64,000 nt of DNA, taken from positions 2,940,001 through 3,004,000 of the forward strand of contig CP102274.1 in NCBI GenBank assembly GCA_025149285.1, given 5' to 3'. The position numbers were made by a program, and so were the translations under genes. The stretch is from Hungatella hathewayi. Lineage in GTDB: Bacteria > Bacillota > Clostridia > Lachnospirales > Lachnospiraceae. A model generated the notes under the pieces. The model was not told the origin of the DNA. It did no database searches and worked only from the letters and a program-made list of their open reading frames with translations. Shown here one piece after another: positions 47,001 through 55,878 of the stretch. The first letter of the stretch is position 1, and each line of letters begins with the position of its first letter.

Positions 47001-47852
47001 AAGAACCTGGTTCTGACCTTTGACAATGATTACAGGAAAAAAAGGCTTCTGCGGGCAGACAGTCTGCGGCTGAACCAGATTCTGGTTAATATTATTGGAA
47101 ATGCTATCAAATTTACGGAGACCGGCCGCGTTGCAGTCTCTGCGAATGTGCTGGAGGAAGAGCCCAGGGCATTGATCCGTTTTTCCGTCACGGATACGGG
47201 AATCGGCATCGAGCCGGCCGCATTGCGGAGAATCTTCAATGCCTTCGAGCAGGCGGATGCACTCACTGCCTCACGCCATGGAGGCACTGGACTGGGACTG
47301 TCCATATCCAGCCGCCTGGTGCAGATGATGGGAGGCACGCTGGAGGTGCGCAGCGAACCGGATCAGGGATCGGAGTTCTTCTTTACCCTGAGTCTGGAAT
47401 ATGCCTGCGAGAATACAGAAGAAAGTCCGTCAGCGGAACAGGAGGCCAGTATTCCGGATTTTAAGGGACGGCGTGTTCTGCTGGCCGAGGATAATGAACT
47501 GAACCGGGAGATTGCGCAGACCATTCTGGAGATGAACGGTTTCACCGTGACCTGTGCGGTGGATGGGCAGGAAGCGCTTGATCTGTACTGCGGGAAAGAG
47601 CCTGGCTGGTTTGATGTGGTTCTGATGGATATCCGCATGCCTGTTATGGATGGACTGGAATCAGCCAGACGAATCCGGACCTCCGGACATCCGGATGCCC
47701 GCACAATTCCCATCATCGCCCTGACGGCAAACGCCTTTGACGAGGATACGAAAAAATCGCTGGCCAGCGGCATGAACGGTCATCTGTCGAAGCCGATTCA
47801 GGTGGATCAGATGCTTGAGGTGTTGGGACGCTGCATGGGTTTGATATCATAG
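44007..47852 (+). CDS. Composite SnoaL-PAS-GGDEF-GAF-histidine kinase-receiver protein
   Basis: A 1281-residue soluble protein. Order of parts: SnoaL/NTF2-like domain (about 1-130, FFDAYLIRRNAEDTLNCVTDTVHWVG), three PAS segments (about 150-550), a GGDEF domain (about 560-710), a GAF domain (about 730-890), HisKA with His914 in RMSHEIRTPMN, HATPase (about 1015-1135) and a receiver with Asp1208 in LMDIRMPVMDG. The diguanylate cyclase motif RLGGDEF (634-638) is intact, as are the metal Asp of LDMDDF and the guanine-binding Asn and Asp of INQKEGNVFAD. The inhibitory RxxD site before GGDEF is absent (EKES). It could couple c-di-GMP synthesis to phosphotransfer; whether both activities are live is untested. 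Confidence 0.9.
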   Translation: MIQPGEAGRTVRSFFDAYLIRRNAEDTLNCVTDTVHWVGTGKSELTVGRNQAKQALATEFSQMPEPFGIEYDSFDEMVVSDRCAVVLLTANVYPPGDEADAIWFRVSAACVEGEDGVCRIASIHASTPESRQEEGEYFPESTLDRYELERQLGTKALDIMGKSIPGGIMGGYLEPGLPLYYINDFMLSYLGYSYDEFVNATEGMIINCVHPDDREAAVHIFEEALDESSDYTDYCRILKKDGSYIWVSALGKRGESVDGRAVCICVVRDVSGEVEAREHLKCQAEEQARQAKQYDHLFQSMLCGIVQYRLTDMGVVFKNANREAIRIFGYEPEEFWQKKDWNMPLLIAKEDRESILKEIGTLRENGDKSDFEYRLLRKDGLPCWIIGTAEVLLDSDGEQIIQSVFIDINERKRAELNEQRLTRQVEASNEIIHRALEHTMTCEFYYYPQTGECQVPERTCKVYHCRNRYDNMPFGFAEEEVDEAYYPAFYAMYEQIHNGERTATCEFRGKSRSYWSRQTMSVILSDEEGKPQFVIGIVEDITREKEMEVALEEARSRDSLTGLYNKESGIRMIQEYLACERGPGEHGVMMLLDMDDFEDINQKEGNVFADAVLQEVADVLRQITEKESIPIRLGGDEFMLFLKNCNKREAGIIGPRIAAMIRNIILNTEKDIQVAASIGMCSTEVTDEYNALYCCAESTLKYVKDHGRGNAACYLDTSREVGVFLTQMYPEEFQVNTVDREILHPEKDLVSFALELLGRSKNINDAVFLLLSRIGKKYHFDRVSIIEADKAFLSYHFSYQWARHHADLQLGQDFYASEEDFEICANMYDEDGLADHNVRDGISHIASCLHAAIWNYGEYVGSMSFEIDQENYQWTGEQRKLLKELVKIVPSFIMKSKADAVSQAKTDFLSRMSHEIRTPMNAISGMTMIAKSVLDDREKTLDCLEKIESANTYLLELINDILDMSRIESGKMELNYEAMDLEQQLSNLESLFRAQAEAKNLVLTFDNDYRKKRLLRADSLRLNQILVNIIGNAIKFTETGRVAVSANVLEEEPRALIRFSVTDTGIGIEPAALRRIFNAFEQADALTASRHGGTGLGLSISSRLVQMMGGTLEVRSEPDQGSEFFFTLSLEYACENTEESPSAEQEASIPDFKGRRVLLAEDNELNREIAQTILEMNGFTVTCAVDGQEALDLYCGKEPGWFDVVLMDIRMPVMDGLESARRIRTSGHPDARTIPIIALTANAFDEDTKKSLASGMNGHLSKPIQVDQMLEVLGRCMGLIS

Positions 47853-47873
47853 AGTACGGCAGAAGGGGAGATT

Positions 47874-49097
47874 ATGTATTCATTTTTACTTGTTATTATT
47901 TATATGGCCTTTATCAGTCTGGGCCTTCCGGATTCCCTGGTAGGTTCGGCCTGGCCTGTTATACACACGGAGCTGAATGTGCCCGTTTCCTATGCAGGGA
48001 TGATCACGATGGTGATTGCGGCTGGTACCGTTATTTCCAGCCTTCTTTCTGACCGTCTTACGAAAAAGCTTGGAGCTGGCCTGGTGACGGCGGTCAGTGT
48101 GCTGATGACGGCGGTCGCTTTATTCGGTTTCTCAGTATCCGGTTCCTTTCTTCTTTTGTGCCTGTGGGCAGTTCCGTACGGGCTTGGTGCGGGAGCGGTG
48201 GACGCGGCACTGAATAACTACGTAGCGCTTCATTATGCCTCACGCCATATGAGCTGGCTGCACTGCTTCTGGGGGCTGGGCGCCGCGGCCAGTCCTTATA
48301 TCATGAGATACTGCCTGACCGGCGGTTATGGCTGGCACAGCGGTTACCGTGCGGTTTCCATCATCCAGTTCGTTCTGACAGCCGGACTTTTCATCAGTCT
48401 GCCCCTCTGGAAACAGGCCAACAGAGAAAAGGGAGACGGCGCCCGGAACGCTGCAGCGGTGAAAGAAGAAAAACGGATCTCGGAGAATCCCTCTTCCGGG
48501 AAGACGCTCAGCCTATTGCAGACCATAAGATTAAAGGGTGTTCCCTTGGTGATGGCAGCATTTTTTTCCTACTGTGCCGTGGAGCAGACGATGATGCTCT
48601 GGGCAAGCAGCTATATGGTGCAGGTTCGGGGAATGGATGTGAATCTGGCAGCGGGATACTCCTCACTGTTTTTCTTCGGCATTACCTTTGGACGCTTTTT
48701 AGGCGGGTTTGCAGCCGACTGGCTTGGAGACCGGGGGCTGATCCGCATCGGTATTGCCACGATTGTGGTGGGACTGATTCTCGTGGCGGCTCCGGTAAAA
48801 ACCAACATGCTGGTGCTTGCCGGTCTGGTGGTGATTGGGTTCGGCTGTGCCCCTGTATATCCGGCGATCATCCATGCGACTCCCTATAACTTTGGACGGG
48901 AAAATTCCCAGGCTGTCATAGGTGTTCAGATGGCCAGCGCCTATATCGGAACGACATTTATGCCGCCGCTGTTCGGAGTCCTTGCTTCCATTACAAATAT
49001 CAGCAGCCTTCCTTTCTACATACTGATCCTGACGGTTCTCCTGCTTGTGATGTCGGAGAAGCTGAACCGGACGGTGGACCGGAGGAGGAACCGCTAA
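47874..49097 (+). CDS. MFS transporter
   Basis: A 407-residue major-facilitator protein with about 12 helices. FISLGLPDSLVGSAWPVIHTELNVPVSYAGMITMVIAAGTVISSLLSDRLTKKLG covers helices 1-2 and the loop 2-3 signature. A basic central loop (about 185-215) divides the halves. WLHCFWGLGAAASPYIM near residue 127 is common in sugar/FHS-like clostridial MFS proteins. The substrate is not visible. It begins 21 bases after the composite kinase gene, with GGGGAG as ribosome binding site, so co-expression is possible. Confidence 0.87.
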   Translation: MYSFLLVIIYMAFISLGLPDSLVGSAWPVIHTELNVPVSYAGMITMVIAAGTVISSLLSDRLTKKLGAGLVTAVSVLMTAVALFGFSVSGSFLLLCLWAVPYGLGAGAVDAALNNYVALHYASRHMSWLHCFWGLGAAASPYIMRYCLTGGYGWHSGYRAVSIIQFVLTAGLFISLPLWKQANREKGDGARNAAAVKEEKRISENPSSGKTLSLLQTIRLKGVPLVMAAFFSYCAVEQTMMLWASSYMVQVRGMDVNLAAGYSSLFFFGITFGRFLGGFAADWLGDRGLIRIGIATIVVGLILVAAPVKTNMLVLAGLVVIGFGCAPVYPAIIHATPYNFGRENSQAVIGVQMASAYIGTTFMPPLFGVLASITNISSLPFYILILTVLLLVMSEKLNRTVDRRRNR

Positions 49098-49124
49098 AAA
49101 TTGATAAAAGAACAGACAAAGGTG

Positions 49125-49162
49125 CCGCTTACTCATTGTAAATCATTGAGTAAGCGGTATTT
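49125..49162. terminator. Bidirectional terminator between MFS and AraC genes
   Basis: CCGCTTACTCA (49125-49135) pairs with TGAGTAAGCGG (49147-49157), an 11-bp perfect stem followed by TATTTTT on the plus strand. The stop codon of the minus-strand AraC gene (49143-49145) lies in the loop, so it can serve both genes. Confidence 0.85.
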
Positions 49163-50003
49163 TTAAATACTGCCCCGGTGATATCCCCTTGTATTTTTTA
49201 AATGCCCGTGTAAAGTAACTGACATCATTAAAGCCGCAGAGCATGGCAATATCTGTGATCGAGTGCCCTATGCCTGCCAGCAGGCAGCAGGCTCTCTCAA
49301 CCCGGTAGTAATTGACGTAGTCGATGGGGGTGCGTCCAGTCATTTCTGAGAAAAAATGGCAGAAGTATTTGGAGGACATACCGGCCGTCCGGGCCAGTTC
49401 GTGTAAGGTGATTTTCTCTGTGTAATGGGCCTCGATGTAGTTTAGCACATTCTTTAAAAGATAGATATTGCGGTGAGTGGATAAGTCGGATTTGTCAGAC
49501 GCGGTGTACCGTCTGTCCTGTAAGAGAAGGCCCATAAACTGGTAAAGCAGTCCAAGGCACTGCAGTTTTCCTCCCTCATCCGAGTCCTGCATGAGAGCAA
49601 AGAGGCGTTCCAGCAGGCTGTGAATCGCAGTGTCATCGCCTGCCGGAAAATATTCGTCCAGGATCAGGTCCTGCCTGTCCAGCCGGTTTAAAAATTCTGA
49701 AGCATAAGTCTGACTGGAAAGAAGACTTACAGGAAACACAAGGCATTCGTAGACACAGTCATAAGGCGTTCCGCCGTGGAGGCCGCCGCTGTTGACGAGC
49801 AGGATGTCACCGGGAACCGCGTTCCGGGTGGTTTCGTTGATCGTCACATGGAAGGTGCCGCTTATGATATGAATCAGCTCCAGCTCCTCATGCCAGTGAT
49901 AGGGCATAGCATACTGAGGGTGGCTTTCCGTAACGTGGTAGTAGCCTGCCGGGAAGTCTGCGGTTCCGTGATGTTTTATTTCTTTGTATTTTATATAATG
50001 CAT
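49143..50003 (-). CDS. AraC family regulator, likely of the fucose operon
   Basis: A 286-residue regulator with an N-terminal cupin sensor (about 5-130; PYHWHEELELIHIISGTFHVTINE gives the first cupin motif) and a C-terminal double helix-turn-helix (about 185-283; ITLHELARTAGMSSKYFCHFF and SITDIAMLCGFNDVSYFTRAFKKYKGISPGQYLK). It is divergently transcribed from fucI, so it probably activates fucose catabolism. The ATG at 50003 is preferred over an in-frame start at 50018 because GGTGG lies between them. Confidence 0.92.
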   Translation of the reverse strand: MHYIKYKEIKHHGTADFPAGYYHVTESHPQYAMPYHWHEELELIHIISGTFHVTINETTRNAVPGDILLVNSGGLHGGTPYDCVYECLVFPVSLLSSQTYASEFLNRLDRQDLILDEYFPAGDDTAIHSLLERLFALMQDSDEGGKLQCLGLLYQFMGLLLQDRRYTASDKSDLSTHRNIYLLKNVLNYIEAHYTEKITLHELARTAGMSSKYFCHFFSEMTGRTPIDYVNYYRVERACCLLAGIGHSITDIAMLCGFNDVSYFTRAFKKYKGISPGQYLKIPLTQ

Positions 50004-50135
50004 AATCAAAACCACCAATTCCTGAAATGAATTTCATTCTATCTAATTTCCAATTATACGGTATCTCTGTGGCCTGTGCAAGAAAAGAATCTGAATATTG
50101 TCCTAGTATTTGCCATGATAAGTCAAGAAAATGGA

Positions 50136-50164
50136 TTGGCAGGATGGTATTATGACTTTATAAA
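50136..50164 (+). promoter_or_regulatory. Promoter of the fuc operon
   Basis: TTGGCA (50136-50141), 17-base spacer, TATAAA (50159-50164), about 25 bases before the fucI ATG. The 185-base gap between the divergent genes should also hold the AraC binding sites, which I could not pick out. Confidence 0.65.
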
Positions 50165-50188
50165 CCATTTTCCAAGGAGGAATAAGAC

Positions 50189-51982
50189 ATGGCAGAGAGC
50201 AGACTGGTGGGACGTTATCCGGTGATTGGGATCAGACCGACCATTGACGGGAGAAGAGGGTACTTAAAGGTACGTGAGTCTTTAGAAGAACAGACCATGA
50301 ATATGGCAAAGGCGGCAGCAGAGCTTTTCGAGAAGAATTTACGCTATTCCAACGGAGAGCCGGTAAAGGTGGTGATCGCGGACACCACCATCGGACGGGT
50401 GGGAGAGACAGCGGCCTGTGCGGATAAGTTCCGCAGAGAAGGCGTGGATATTACCCTGACCGTCACGCCTTGCTGGTGCTATGGAGCGGAAACGATGGAT
50501 ATGGATCCGCTGACGATCAAGGGGGTCTGGGGATTCAACGGCACGGAGCGGCCGGGCGCCGTCTATCTGGCTTCCGTGCTGGCTACCCATGCGCAGAAGG
50601 GGCTTCCTGCCTTCGGAATCTATGGCCATGATGTGCAGGACGCGGATGACACGGAAATCCCGGAGGATGTGAAGGAGAAGCTGCTCCGTTTCGGACGCGC
50701 CTCCGTGGCGGTGGCAACCATGAGGGGCAAATCGTATCTGCAGATCGGGTCGATCTGTATGGGAATCGGCGGTTCCATCATTGACCCGGCCTTTATCGAA
50801 GAGTATTTGGGAATGCGGGTGGAATCTGTCGATGAGGTGGAGATCATCCGCCGGATGTCGGAAGAAATCTACGATCATACCGAATATGAAAAGGCTCTGG
50901 CCTGGACGAAGAAAAACTGTACCGAGGGCTTTGACAAGAATCCGGAGGAAGTGAGAAAGAGCTGCGAAGAGAAGGATAAGGACTGGGAATTCTTAGTGAA
51001 AATGATGTGTATCATCAAGGATTTAATGAATGGAAACCAGAACCTTCCCGAGGGATGTGAGGAGGAAAAGGTGGGCCATAACGCCATCGCAGCCGGTTTC
51101 CAGGGCCAGCGCCAGTGGACCGATTTCTATCCAAACTGTGATTTCCCGGAGGCGATGTTAAACACCTCCTTCGACTGGAACGGAGCGAGAGAGCCTTATA
51201 TTCTGGCGACCGAAAATGACGTATTAAACGGCCTGGGCATGACCTTTATGAAACTGCTGACAGGCAGGGCCCAGATATTTGCCGATGTCCGAACCTGCTG
51301 GAGCGGCGATGCGGTCAGACGGGCCGCTGGCTACGAGCTGGAGGGAAGAGCGAAGGAGGCGGACGGGTTCCTTCATCTGATCAACTCCGGCGCGGCATGT
51401 CTCGATGCCAACGGCGGGGCAAAGGATGCAGAAGGAAATTCCGTGATGAAGCCGTGGTATGAGGTGACGGAGGAGGACCAGGAAGGCATCATGGCCGCCG
51501 TGACGTGGAATGCGGCTGACTTTGGATATTTCCGCGGAGGCGGATTTTCTTCCAGATTTTTGACTGACTGCGAGATGCCGGTAACGATGATCCGTTTAAA
51601 CCTTGTAAAGGGGCTTGGGCCTGTGATGCAGATCGCAGAGGGCTGGACTGTAAAGCTGCCGGAGGCTGTGAGCGATACACTCTGGAAACGAACGGATTAT
51701 ACGTGGCCCTGTACCTGGTTTGTCCCGAGAGTGACCGGTACGGGAGCATTTTCCACCGCCTACGACGTGATGAACAACTGGGGCGCCAATCACGGCGCTA
51801 TCAGCTATGGCCATATCGGGGCTGATTTAATCACCATGTGCTCCATGCTCAGAATTCCGGTAAGTATGCACAATGTACCGGAGAAAAAGATATTCCGCCC
51901 GGCTGCATGGAACGCTTTTGGCATGGACAAAGAAGGACAGGATTACCGTGCGTGCGCCGCATTCGGGCCTGTGTACCGGTAA
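50189..51982 (+). CDS. fucI: L-fucose isomerase
   Basis: A 597-residue cytoplasmic isomerase converting L-fucose to L-fuculose. The sequence follows FucI along its length: [30 protein letters not shown] at the start, [11 protein letters not shown] near residue 95, [10 protein letters not shown] near 188, the metal ligands Glu (LATENDV) and Asp (FADVRTCWS) near 345-370 and the third ligand His in [16 protein letters not shown] near 535. Length equals that of the E. coli enzyme (about 590). It is the first gene of the operon; the kinase follows after 12 bases. Some FucI enzymes also accept D-arabinose. Confidence 0.96.
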   Translation: MAESRLVGRYPVIGIRPTIDGRRGYLKVRESLEEQTMNMAKAAAELFEKNLRYSNGEPVKVVIADTTIGRVGETAACADKFRREGVDITLTVTPCWCYGAETMDMDPLTIKGVWGFNGTERPGAVYLASVLATHAQKGLPAFGIYGHDVQDADDTEIPEDVKEKLLRFGRASVAVATMRGKSYLQIGSICMGIGGSIIDPAFIEEYLGMRVESVDEVEIIRRMSEEIYDHTEYEKALAWTKKNCTEGFDKNPEEVRKSCEEKDKDWEFLVKMMCIIKDLMNGNQNLPEGCEEEKVGHNAIAAGFQGQRQWTDFYPNCDFPEAMLNTSFDWNGAREPYILATENDVLNGLGMTFMKLLTGRAQIFADVRTCWSGDAVRRAAGYELEGRAKEADGFLHLINSGAACLDANGGAKDAEGNSVMKPWYEVTEEDQEGIMAAVTWNAADFGYFRGGGFSSRFLTDCEMPVTMIRLNLVKGLGPVMQIAEGWTVKLPEAVSDTLWKRTDYTWPCTWFVPRVTGTGAFSTAYDVMNNWGANHGAISYGHIGADLITMCSMLRIPVSMHNVPEKKIFRPAAWNAFGMDKEGQDYRACAAFGPVYR

Positions 51983-51994
51983 GGCGGTGGCAGT

Positions 51995-53461
51995 ATGAGC
52001 AGAAAACAGGTACTGGCCGTCGATTACGGGGCCTCCGGAGGCCGTGTGATGTTAGGCGGCTTTGACGGGACGTCGTTTACCATCTCTGAGCTTCACCGCT
52101 TCTCCAATGATCCGGTGATACTGGGAGACACCATGTACTGGGATGTGCTTCGGCTTTTCTTCGAGATGAAACAGGGAATCGTAAAGTCAAAGACGCACGG
52201 AGAGATATCCGGCATCGGGGTGGACACCTGGGGTGTTGACTTCGGTCTTCTGGACCGGAAGGGAAATCTGCTGGACAATCCGGTTCACTACCGGGATGGG
52301 CGGACTGCGGGAAGGATGGAAGAGACGTTTAAAATAGTGGGCAGAGACCGCCTTTATGAAGAAACGGGAAACCAGTTTATGGAGATCAACACGCTCTTTC
52401 AGCTGATGGCTGTAAAAGCCGAAAGGCCGGAGCTCCTCCAACGGACGGACTCTCTTCTGCTGATGCCGGATCTGTTTCAGTACTTCTTATCCGGGACGAA
52501 AATCAGCGAAAAATCCATTGCATCAACCACCCAGATGATGGATATGAGGCAGGGAAGATGGGCCTGCGGATTACTAGAGAGCCTGGGGCTTCGCGCCGGG
52601 ATGATGCGGGACATACTCCCCGGAGCAGTGAAAACGGGAAGTCTCCGTCCGGAGCTGCGAAAGGAGCTTGGGGTACCGGCTGTCGATGTGATCGCGGTGG
52701 CCGGTCACGATACGGAGAGCGCTATGGCGGCTGTCCCGGCCCGCGGGAAGGATTTCCTGTTTATCAGCTGCGGAACGTGGGGGCTGCTGGGAACGGAGTT
52801 AAAGGAGCCGGTCATCGATGAGAGGTCGAGGCGGTTTAATATCACCAACGAAGCGGGACTGGAAGGAAAGTACGCGTTTCTAAAGAATATCATCGGTCTG
52901 TGGCTGATTCAGGAGAGCCGGAGGCAGTGGATCCGGAAAGGAAAGGAATACGGATTTGGAGAACTGGAAGCGATGGCCGTCGGGCAGGAGCCTTTGAAAT
53001 GCCTGATTAATCCAGATGCACCGGAATTTGTCCCGGCAGGTGATATTCCGGAGCGAATCCGGGAATTCTGCCGGAGAACAGGGCAGCCGGTTCCCCAGAC
53101 AGAGGGAGAAATCGTCTGCTGTATCGACCAGAGCCTTGCACTGGCATACCGGAAGGCTATGGATGAGATAAAGACGTGTACGGGAAAGCAGTACCCGGTT
53201 ATTCATCTGATCGGCGGCGGAGCACAGAGCGGACTTCTGTGCCAGATGACGGCCAATGCCTGCGGTCTGCCTGTTGTGGCAGGACCGGTGGAGGCGACCG
53301 TCTATGGAAACGCCATGGCTCAGTTCCTGGCGCTGGGCGAATTAGGAAGCCTCGCCCAGGCGAGAAATGCGCTTGCAGATACCCTGGATCTGATCGTCTA
53401 CGAACCGCGCGATAAGGCTCTCTGGGAAGAGGCCTATGAAAGATACAAAGAAATACTTTAA
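51995..53461 (+). CDS. FGGY sugar kinase, L-fuculokinase/rhamnulokinase type
   Basis: A 488-residue FGGY kinase. VLAVDYGASGGRVMLGGFDG at the start is the ATP phosphate loop; GIGVDTWGVDFGLLD near residue 72 gives the substrate Asp; AGHDTESAMAAVPA near 235 contains the catalytic base; HLIGGGAQSGLLCQMTANACGLPVVAGPVEATVYGNAMAQ near 405 is the FGGY signature 2. The sequence looks closest to rhamnulokinase, but its place between fucI and fucA makes L-fuculose the likely substrate, giving L-fuculose 1-phosphate. Confidence 0.92.
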   Translation: MSRKQVLAVDYGASGGRVMLGGFDGTSFTISELHRFSNDPVILGDTMYWDVLRLFFEMKQGIVKSKTHGEISGIGVDTWGVDFGLLDRKGNLLDNPVHYRDGRTAGRMEETFKIVGRDRLYEETGNQFMEINTLFQLMAVKAERPELLQRTDSLLLMPDLFQYFLSGTKISEKSIASTTQMMDMRQGRWACGLLESLGLRAGMMRDILPGAVKTGSLRPELRKELGVPAVDVIAVAGHDTESAMAAVPARGKDFLFISCGTWGLLGTELKEPVIDERSRRFNITNEAGLEGKYAFLKNIIGLWLIQESRRQWIRKGKEYGFGELEAMAVGQEPLKCLINPDAPEFVPAGDIPERIREFCRRTGQPVPQTEGEIVCCIDQSLALAYRKAMDEIKTCTGKQYPVIHLIGGGAQSGLLCQMTANACGLPVVAGPVEATVYGNAMAQFLALGELGSLAQARNALADTLDLIVYEPRDKALWEEAYERYKEIL

Positions 53462-53478
53462 AATCCGGAGGAATGAAT

Positions 53479-54180
53479 ATGGAATTATCTTATATGGAAT
53501 TGAGAGAACAGATCTGTGATGTCTGCCATAAAATGTGGTAGCTGGGCTGGGTAGCCGCCAACGACGGCAATGTATCGGTAAAACTGCCGGATGGAACGTT
53601 TCTGGCTACACCGACCGGAATGAGCAAGAGCTTTATTACACCGGAAAAACTGGTGCATATCGATCAGGGCGGCCAGGTTCTGGACGCAGCCGCCGGGCTT
53701 CATCCGTCCTCAGAGATCAAGATGCATCTGCGCTGTTATGAAGAGCGGACCGATGTGGGGGCTGTTCTCCACGCCCACCCGCCGGTTGCCACCGGATATG
53801 CGGTAGCGAATAAGCCTCTGGATGAATATTCCATGATTGAGACGGTGATCGCGCTGGGGTCCATACCCGTGACGCCTTACGGAACGCCCTCCACCTTTGA
53901 GGTGCCTGATGCAATCGCCCCTTATCTGGGAGAGCATGACGCGGTTCTGCTGCAGAATCACGGAGCGCTGACCGTCGGTGCCGACTTAATCACAGCCTAT
54001 TACCGGATGGAGACGCTGGAGCTGTTTGCGAAAATCAGCCTCAATGCCCACCTGCTGGGAGGCGCGAAAGAGATCTCGAGGGATAATATTGACCGCCTGA
54101 TCTCCATGCGGGAAGGCTATGGCGTGACCGGAAGACATCCGGGATATAAAAAGTACAGTTCCCCTGGTGAGCGCAGTTAA
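53479..54180 (+). pseudogene. fucA: L-fuculose-phosphate aldolase with in-frame amber codon
   Basis: From ATG 53479 (after GGAGG at 53467-53471) the frame encodes 233 positions of a class II aldolase but has TAG at 53539-53541, codon 21. The text on both sides, ICDVCHKMW and LGWVAANDGN, is normal for the family, where a Gln (CAG) would fit, so a single C-to-T change explains it. Downstream the enzyme is intact: TPTGMSK, Glu in SSEIKMHL, zinc His pair in VLHAHPP and His in LLQNHGAL. The next in-frame ATG, 53620, has no ribosome binding site and would lose the phosphate-binding Asn-Gly-Asn loop. It is either inactive, suppressed by read-through, or a sequencing or assembly error. Confidence 0.85.
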
Positions 54181-54193
54181 GTCCTTTAGAAAG

Positions 54194-54238
54194 ATGAGGC
54201 CGAAAGGTGATGATGATCCCATCACTTTTCGGCCTCAT
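54194..54238. terminator. Long hairpin between fucA and dpaB
   Basis: A 19-bp stem with one wobble pair (54194-54212 with 54220-54238) between convergent genes. There is no T run on the plus strand and only short T stretches on the minus strand, but size and place support a shared terminator. Confidence 0.7.
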
Positions 54239-54276
54239 TGATCTGCCCGGATCGGTCATGCTGTGATCCGGAAGCG

Positions 54277-54861
54277 TTATACTCCCCTTATAACCGGCTG
54301 TATCTGCTGATTCTCCAGCGCTTCCCGAAGCGTATCTTCAATCAGTTCGGTACGCGCGATCATGGAGGACGGCTTTTTAACCGGATCGTCCTGACCAAAC
54401 GGAACGAAGAAGATGTTTTTGGTGTGAAACAGCTCGCCGATATTTTTAAAGTTCATTCCCAGTGCATCGTTTGTGGAGACGGAAATGACCAGCGGTTTTC
54501 CATTGCGCAGATGGGCTTTTGCCGCCATGAGCACGGGAGTGTCCGTAATGCCGGAAGCCAGTTTTGCCAGTGTGTTGCCGGTGCATGGGGCAATGAGAAG
54601 AACATCCAGATACCCTTTGGGACCGATGGGTTCTGCCTCTTCGATTTTTAAAATCGGTGCATTTCCGGTCATTTCAGATACTCTCCGGATAAACTCTCCG
54701 GTATCCCCGAAACGGGAATCCGTAGTCTGAACGTGATCGGAGAAAATGGGGTGGAGAATAGCCCCTGTTTCAACAAGACGTTTTATTTCCTGTTCTATTT
54801 TTGAAAAGGTACAGAATGATCCGGTTATGGCCAGACCAATGTGTTTGCCTGCTAAATCCAT
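54277..54861 (-). CDS. dpaB: Dipicolinate synthase subunit B (SpoVFB)
   Basis: A 194-residue flavoprotein-like subunit. It follows SpoVFB from the start: GKHIGLAITGSFCTFSKIEQEIKRL (Rossmann-like flavin fold), then IFSDHVQTTDSRFG, LIAPCTGNTLAKLASGITDTPVLMAAKAHLRNGKPLVISVSTNDALG and FFVPFGQDDPVKKP. With DpaA it makes dipicolinic acid in the mother cell during sporulation. It is the second gene of a minus-strand pair, 15 bases after dpaA. Confidence 0.96.
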   Translation of the reverse strand: MDLAGKHIGLAITGSFCTFSKIEQEIKRLVETGAILHPIFSDHVQTTDSRFGDTGEFIRRVSEMTGNAPILKIEEAEPIGPKGYLDVLLIAPCTGNTLAKLASGITDTPVLMAAKAHLRNGKPLVISVSTNDALGMNFKNIGELFHTKNIFFVPFGQDDPVKKPSSMIARTELIEDTLREALENQQIQPVIRGV

Positions 54862-54876
54862 AGTAAAACTCCTTTC

Positions 54877-55707
54877 TTACAGGTGATCCATGACAGCTTC
54901 ATAGAGGATTTCAGCCGAGGACATGGGGGCGTAGACGCCCGGCAGCCCGGGACATAATTTGGCAGGAATACCGAGGCGCCTGCAAGTTTCGAAATCCACG
55001 CCTCCGGGGGCGGAAGCAATATCGACAATGGCAGCTTCCGGTTTTGCCGCTTCAAGGAGAACGGAATCCAAAACCATGGCGGGAATTGTGTTAAAGATAA
55101 AATCGAATCGGTCGATGTCACCGGTCAGATCCTCCAGCAGCACAGTATCGTATCCGAGACAGTCTGCATGAGCCAACTGTCTGTCGTCTCTGGCGGCAAC
55201 GGTAACCGCGGTGCCCAGTCCCTTCAGCCGGTCAGCCAGTGTGCGGGCACAGCGGCCCCAGCCTAATACGAGGCACCGGCTTTTATAAAGGTTAATGGGA
55301 CTTAAGGAGATTGCCTCTGCGAGAGCCCCTTCCGCGGTGGCGGCGCTGTTCTTGCAGGCGACCGTCTCCATCTGCATAAAATCATGGCAGGGAATCCTCC
55401 GGGACTCGCAGTGCGCCTTTACGGAAGGCGGAATATTGCCGCCAAACAGGGTATGGCCTTTCGTTAAATGGTTCAGAAAGGTGTCGATCTCCAGCCCCTC
55501 CAAATGATTGTCGGAGAAAATGGTATGGCCGTCCTTCGAAAATGGTACGGGGCAGAGAATAATATCGGAAGTCTCCATTGCATCCCTGAGTGAGAATGCG
55601 GGAGTGGAATTGTCATAGTATAAAAGCGTCTTTTGGCCGGCCTTTTTTAACCGGCGGGTCAGGTAGAGCTGCCTGGGATCTCCGCCCAGGATCAGAAATT
55701 GATGCAT
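54877..55707 (-). CDS. dpaA: Dipicolinate synthase subunit A (SpoVFA)
   Basis: A 276-residue NAD(P)-binding oxidoreductase subunit. An N-terminal domain (FLILGGDPRQLYLTRRLKKAG) and a second Rossmann domain with VLGWGRCARTLADRLKGLGTAVTVAARDD near residue 150 match SpoVFA. It oxidises the product of dihydrodipicolinate synthase to dipicolinic acid, the calcium chelator of the spore core. The start is preceded by GAAAGGAG on the minus strand. Divergent to dapA, which makes its substrate. Confidence 0.96.
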   Translation of the reverse strand: MHQFLILGGDPRQLYLTRRLKKAGQKTLLYYDNSTPAFSLRDAMETSDIILCPVPFSKDGHTIFSDNHLEGLEIDTFLNHLTKGHTLFGGNIPPSVKAHCESRRIPCHDFMQMETVACKNSAATAEGALAEAISLSPINLYKSRCLVLGWGRCARTLADRLKGLGTAVTVAARDDRQLAHADCLGYDTVLLEDLTGDIDRFDFIFNTIPAMVLDSVLLEAAKPEAAIVDIASAPGGVDFETCRRLGIPAKLCPGLPGVYAPMSSAEILYEAVMDHL

Positions 55708-55789
55708 GCAGAAGCTCCTTTCGCCTTAAAGCCTCCAGCGGTCTGCAGGTTTTGCGTGCCGCCGGAAAAGATGGGGTTCTCCTGTTTTA

Positions 55790-55812
55790 TATGAAAATAA
55801 AAAATGGATTGT
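55790..55812 (-). promoter_or_regulatory. Possible sigma-K promoter of dpaAB
   Basis: On the minus strand AC (55812-55811), 17 bases, then CATATAAAA (from 55793), resembling the sigma-K pattern AC-N16/17-CATANNNTA imperfectly. In Bacillus the spoVF operon is under sigma-K. Weak evidence from sequence alone. Confidence 0.3.
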
Positions 55813-55878
55813 GACAGGTACCATTGACAAAAGGTTGTCATAGTTTTAAGTATAAAGAAAGAGTCGGAGAATGGTATT

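Noticed and set aside
53620..54180. Shorter aldolase gene starting at the internal ATG
   Set aside because: No ribosome binding site, and the product would lack the N-terminal phosphate-binding loop; the full frame from 53479 with an amber codon explains the region better.
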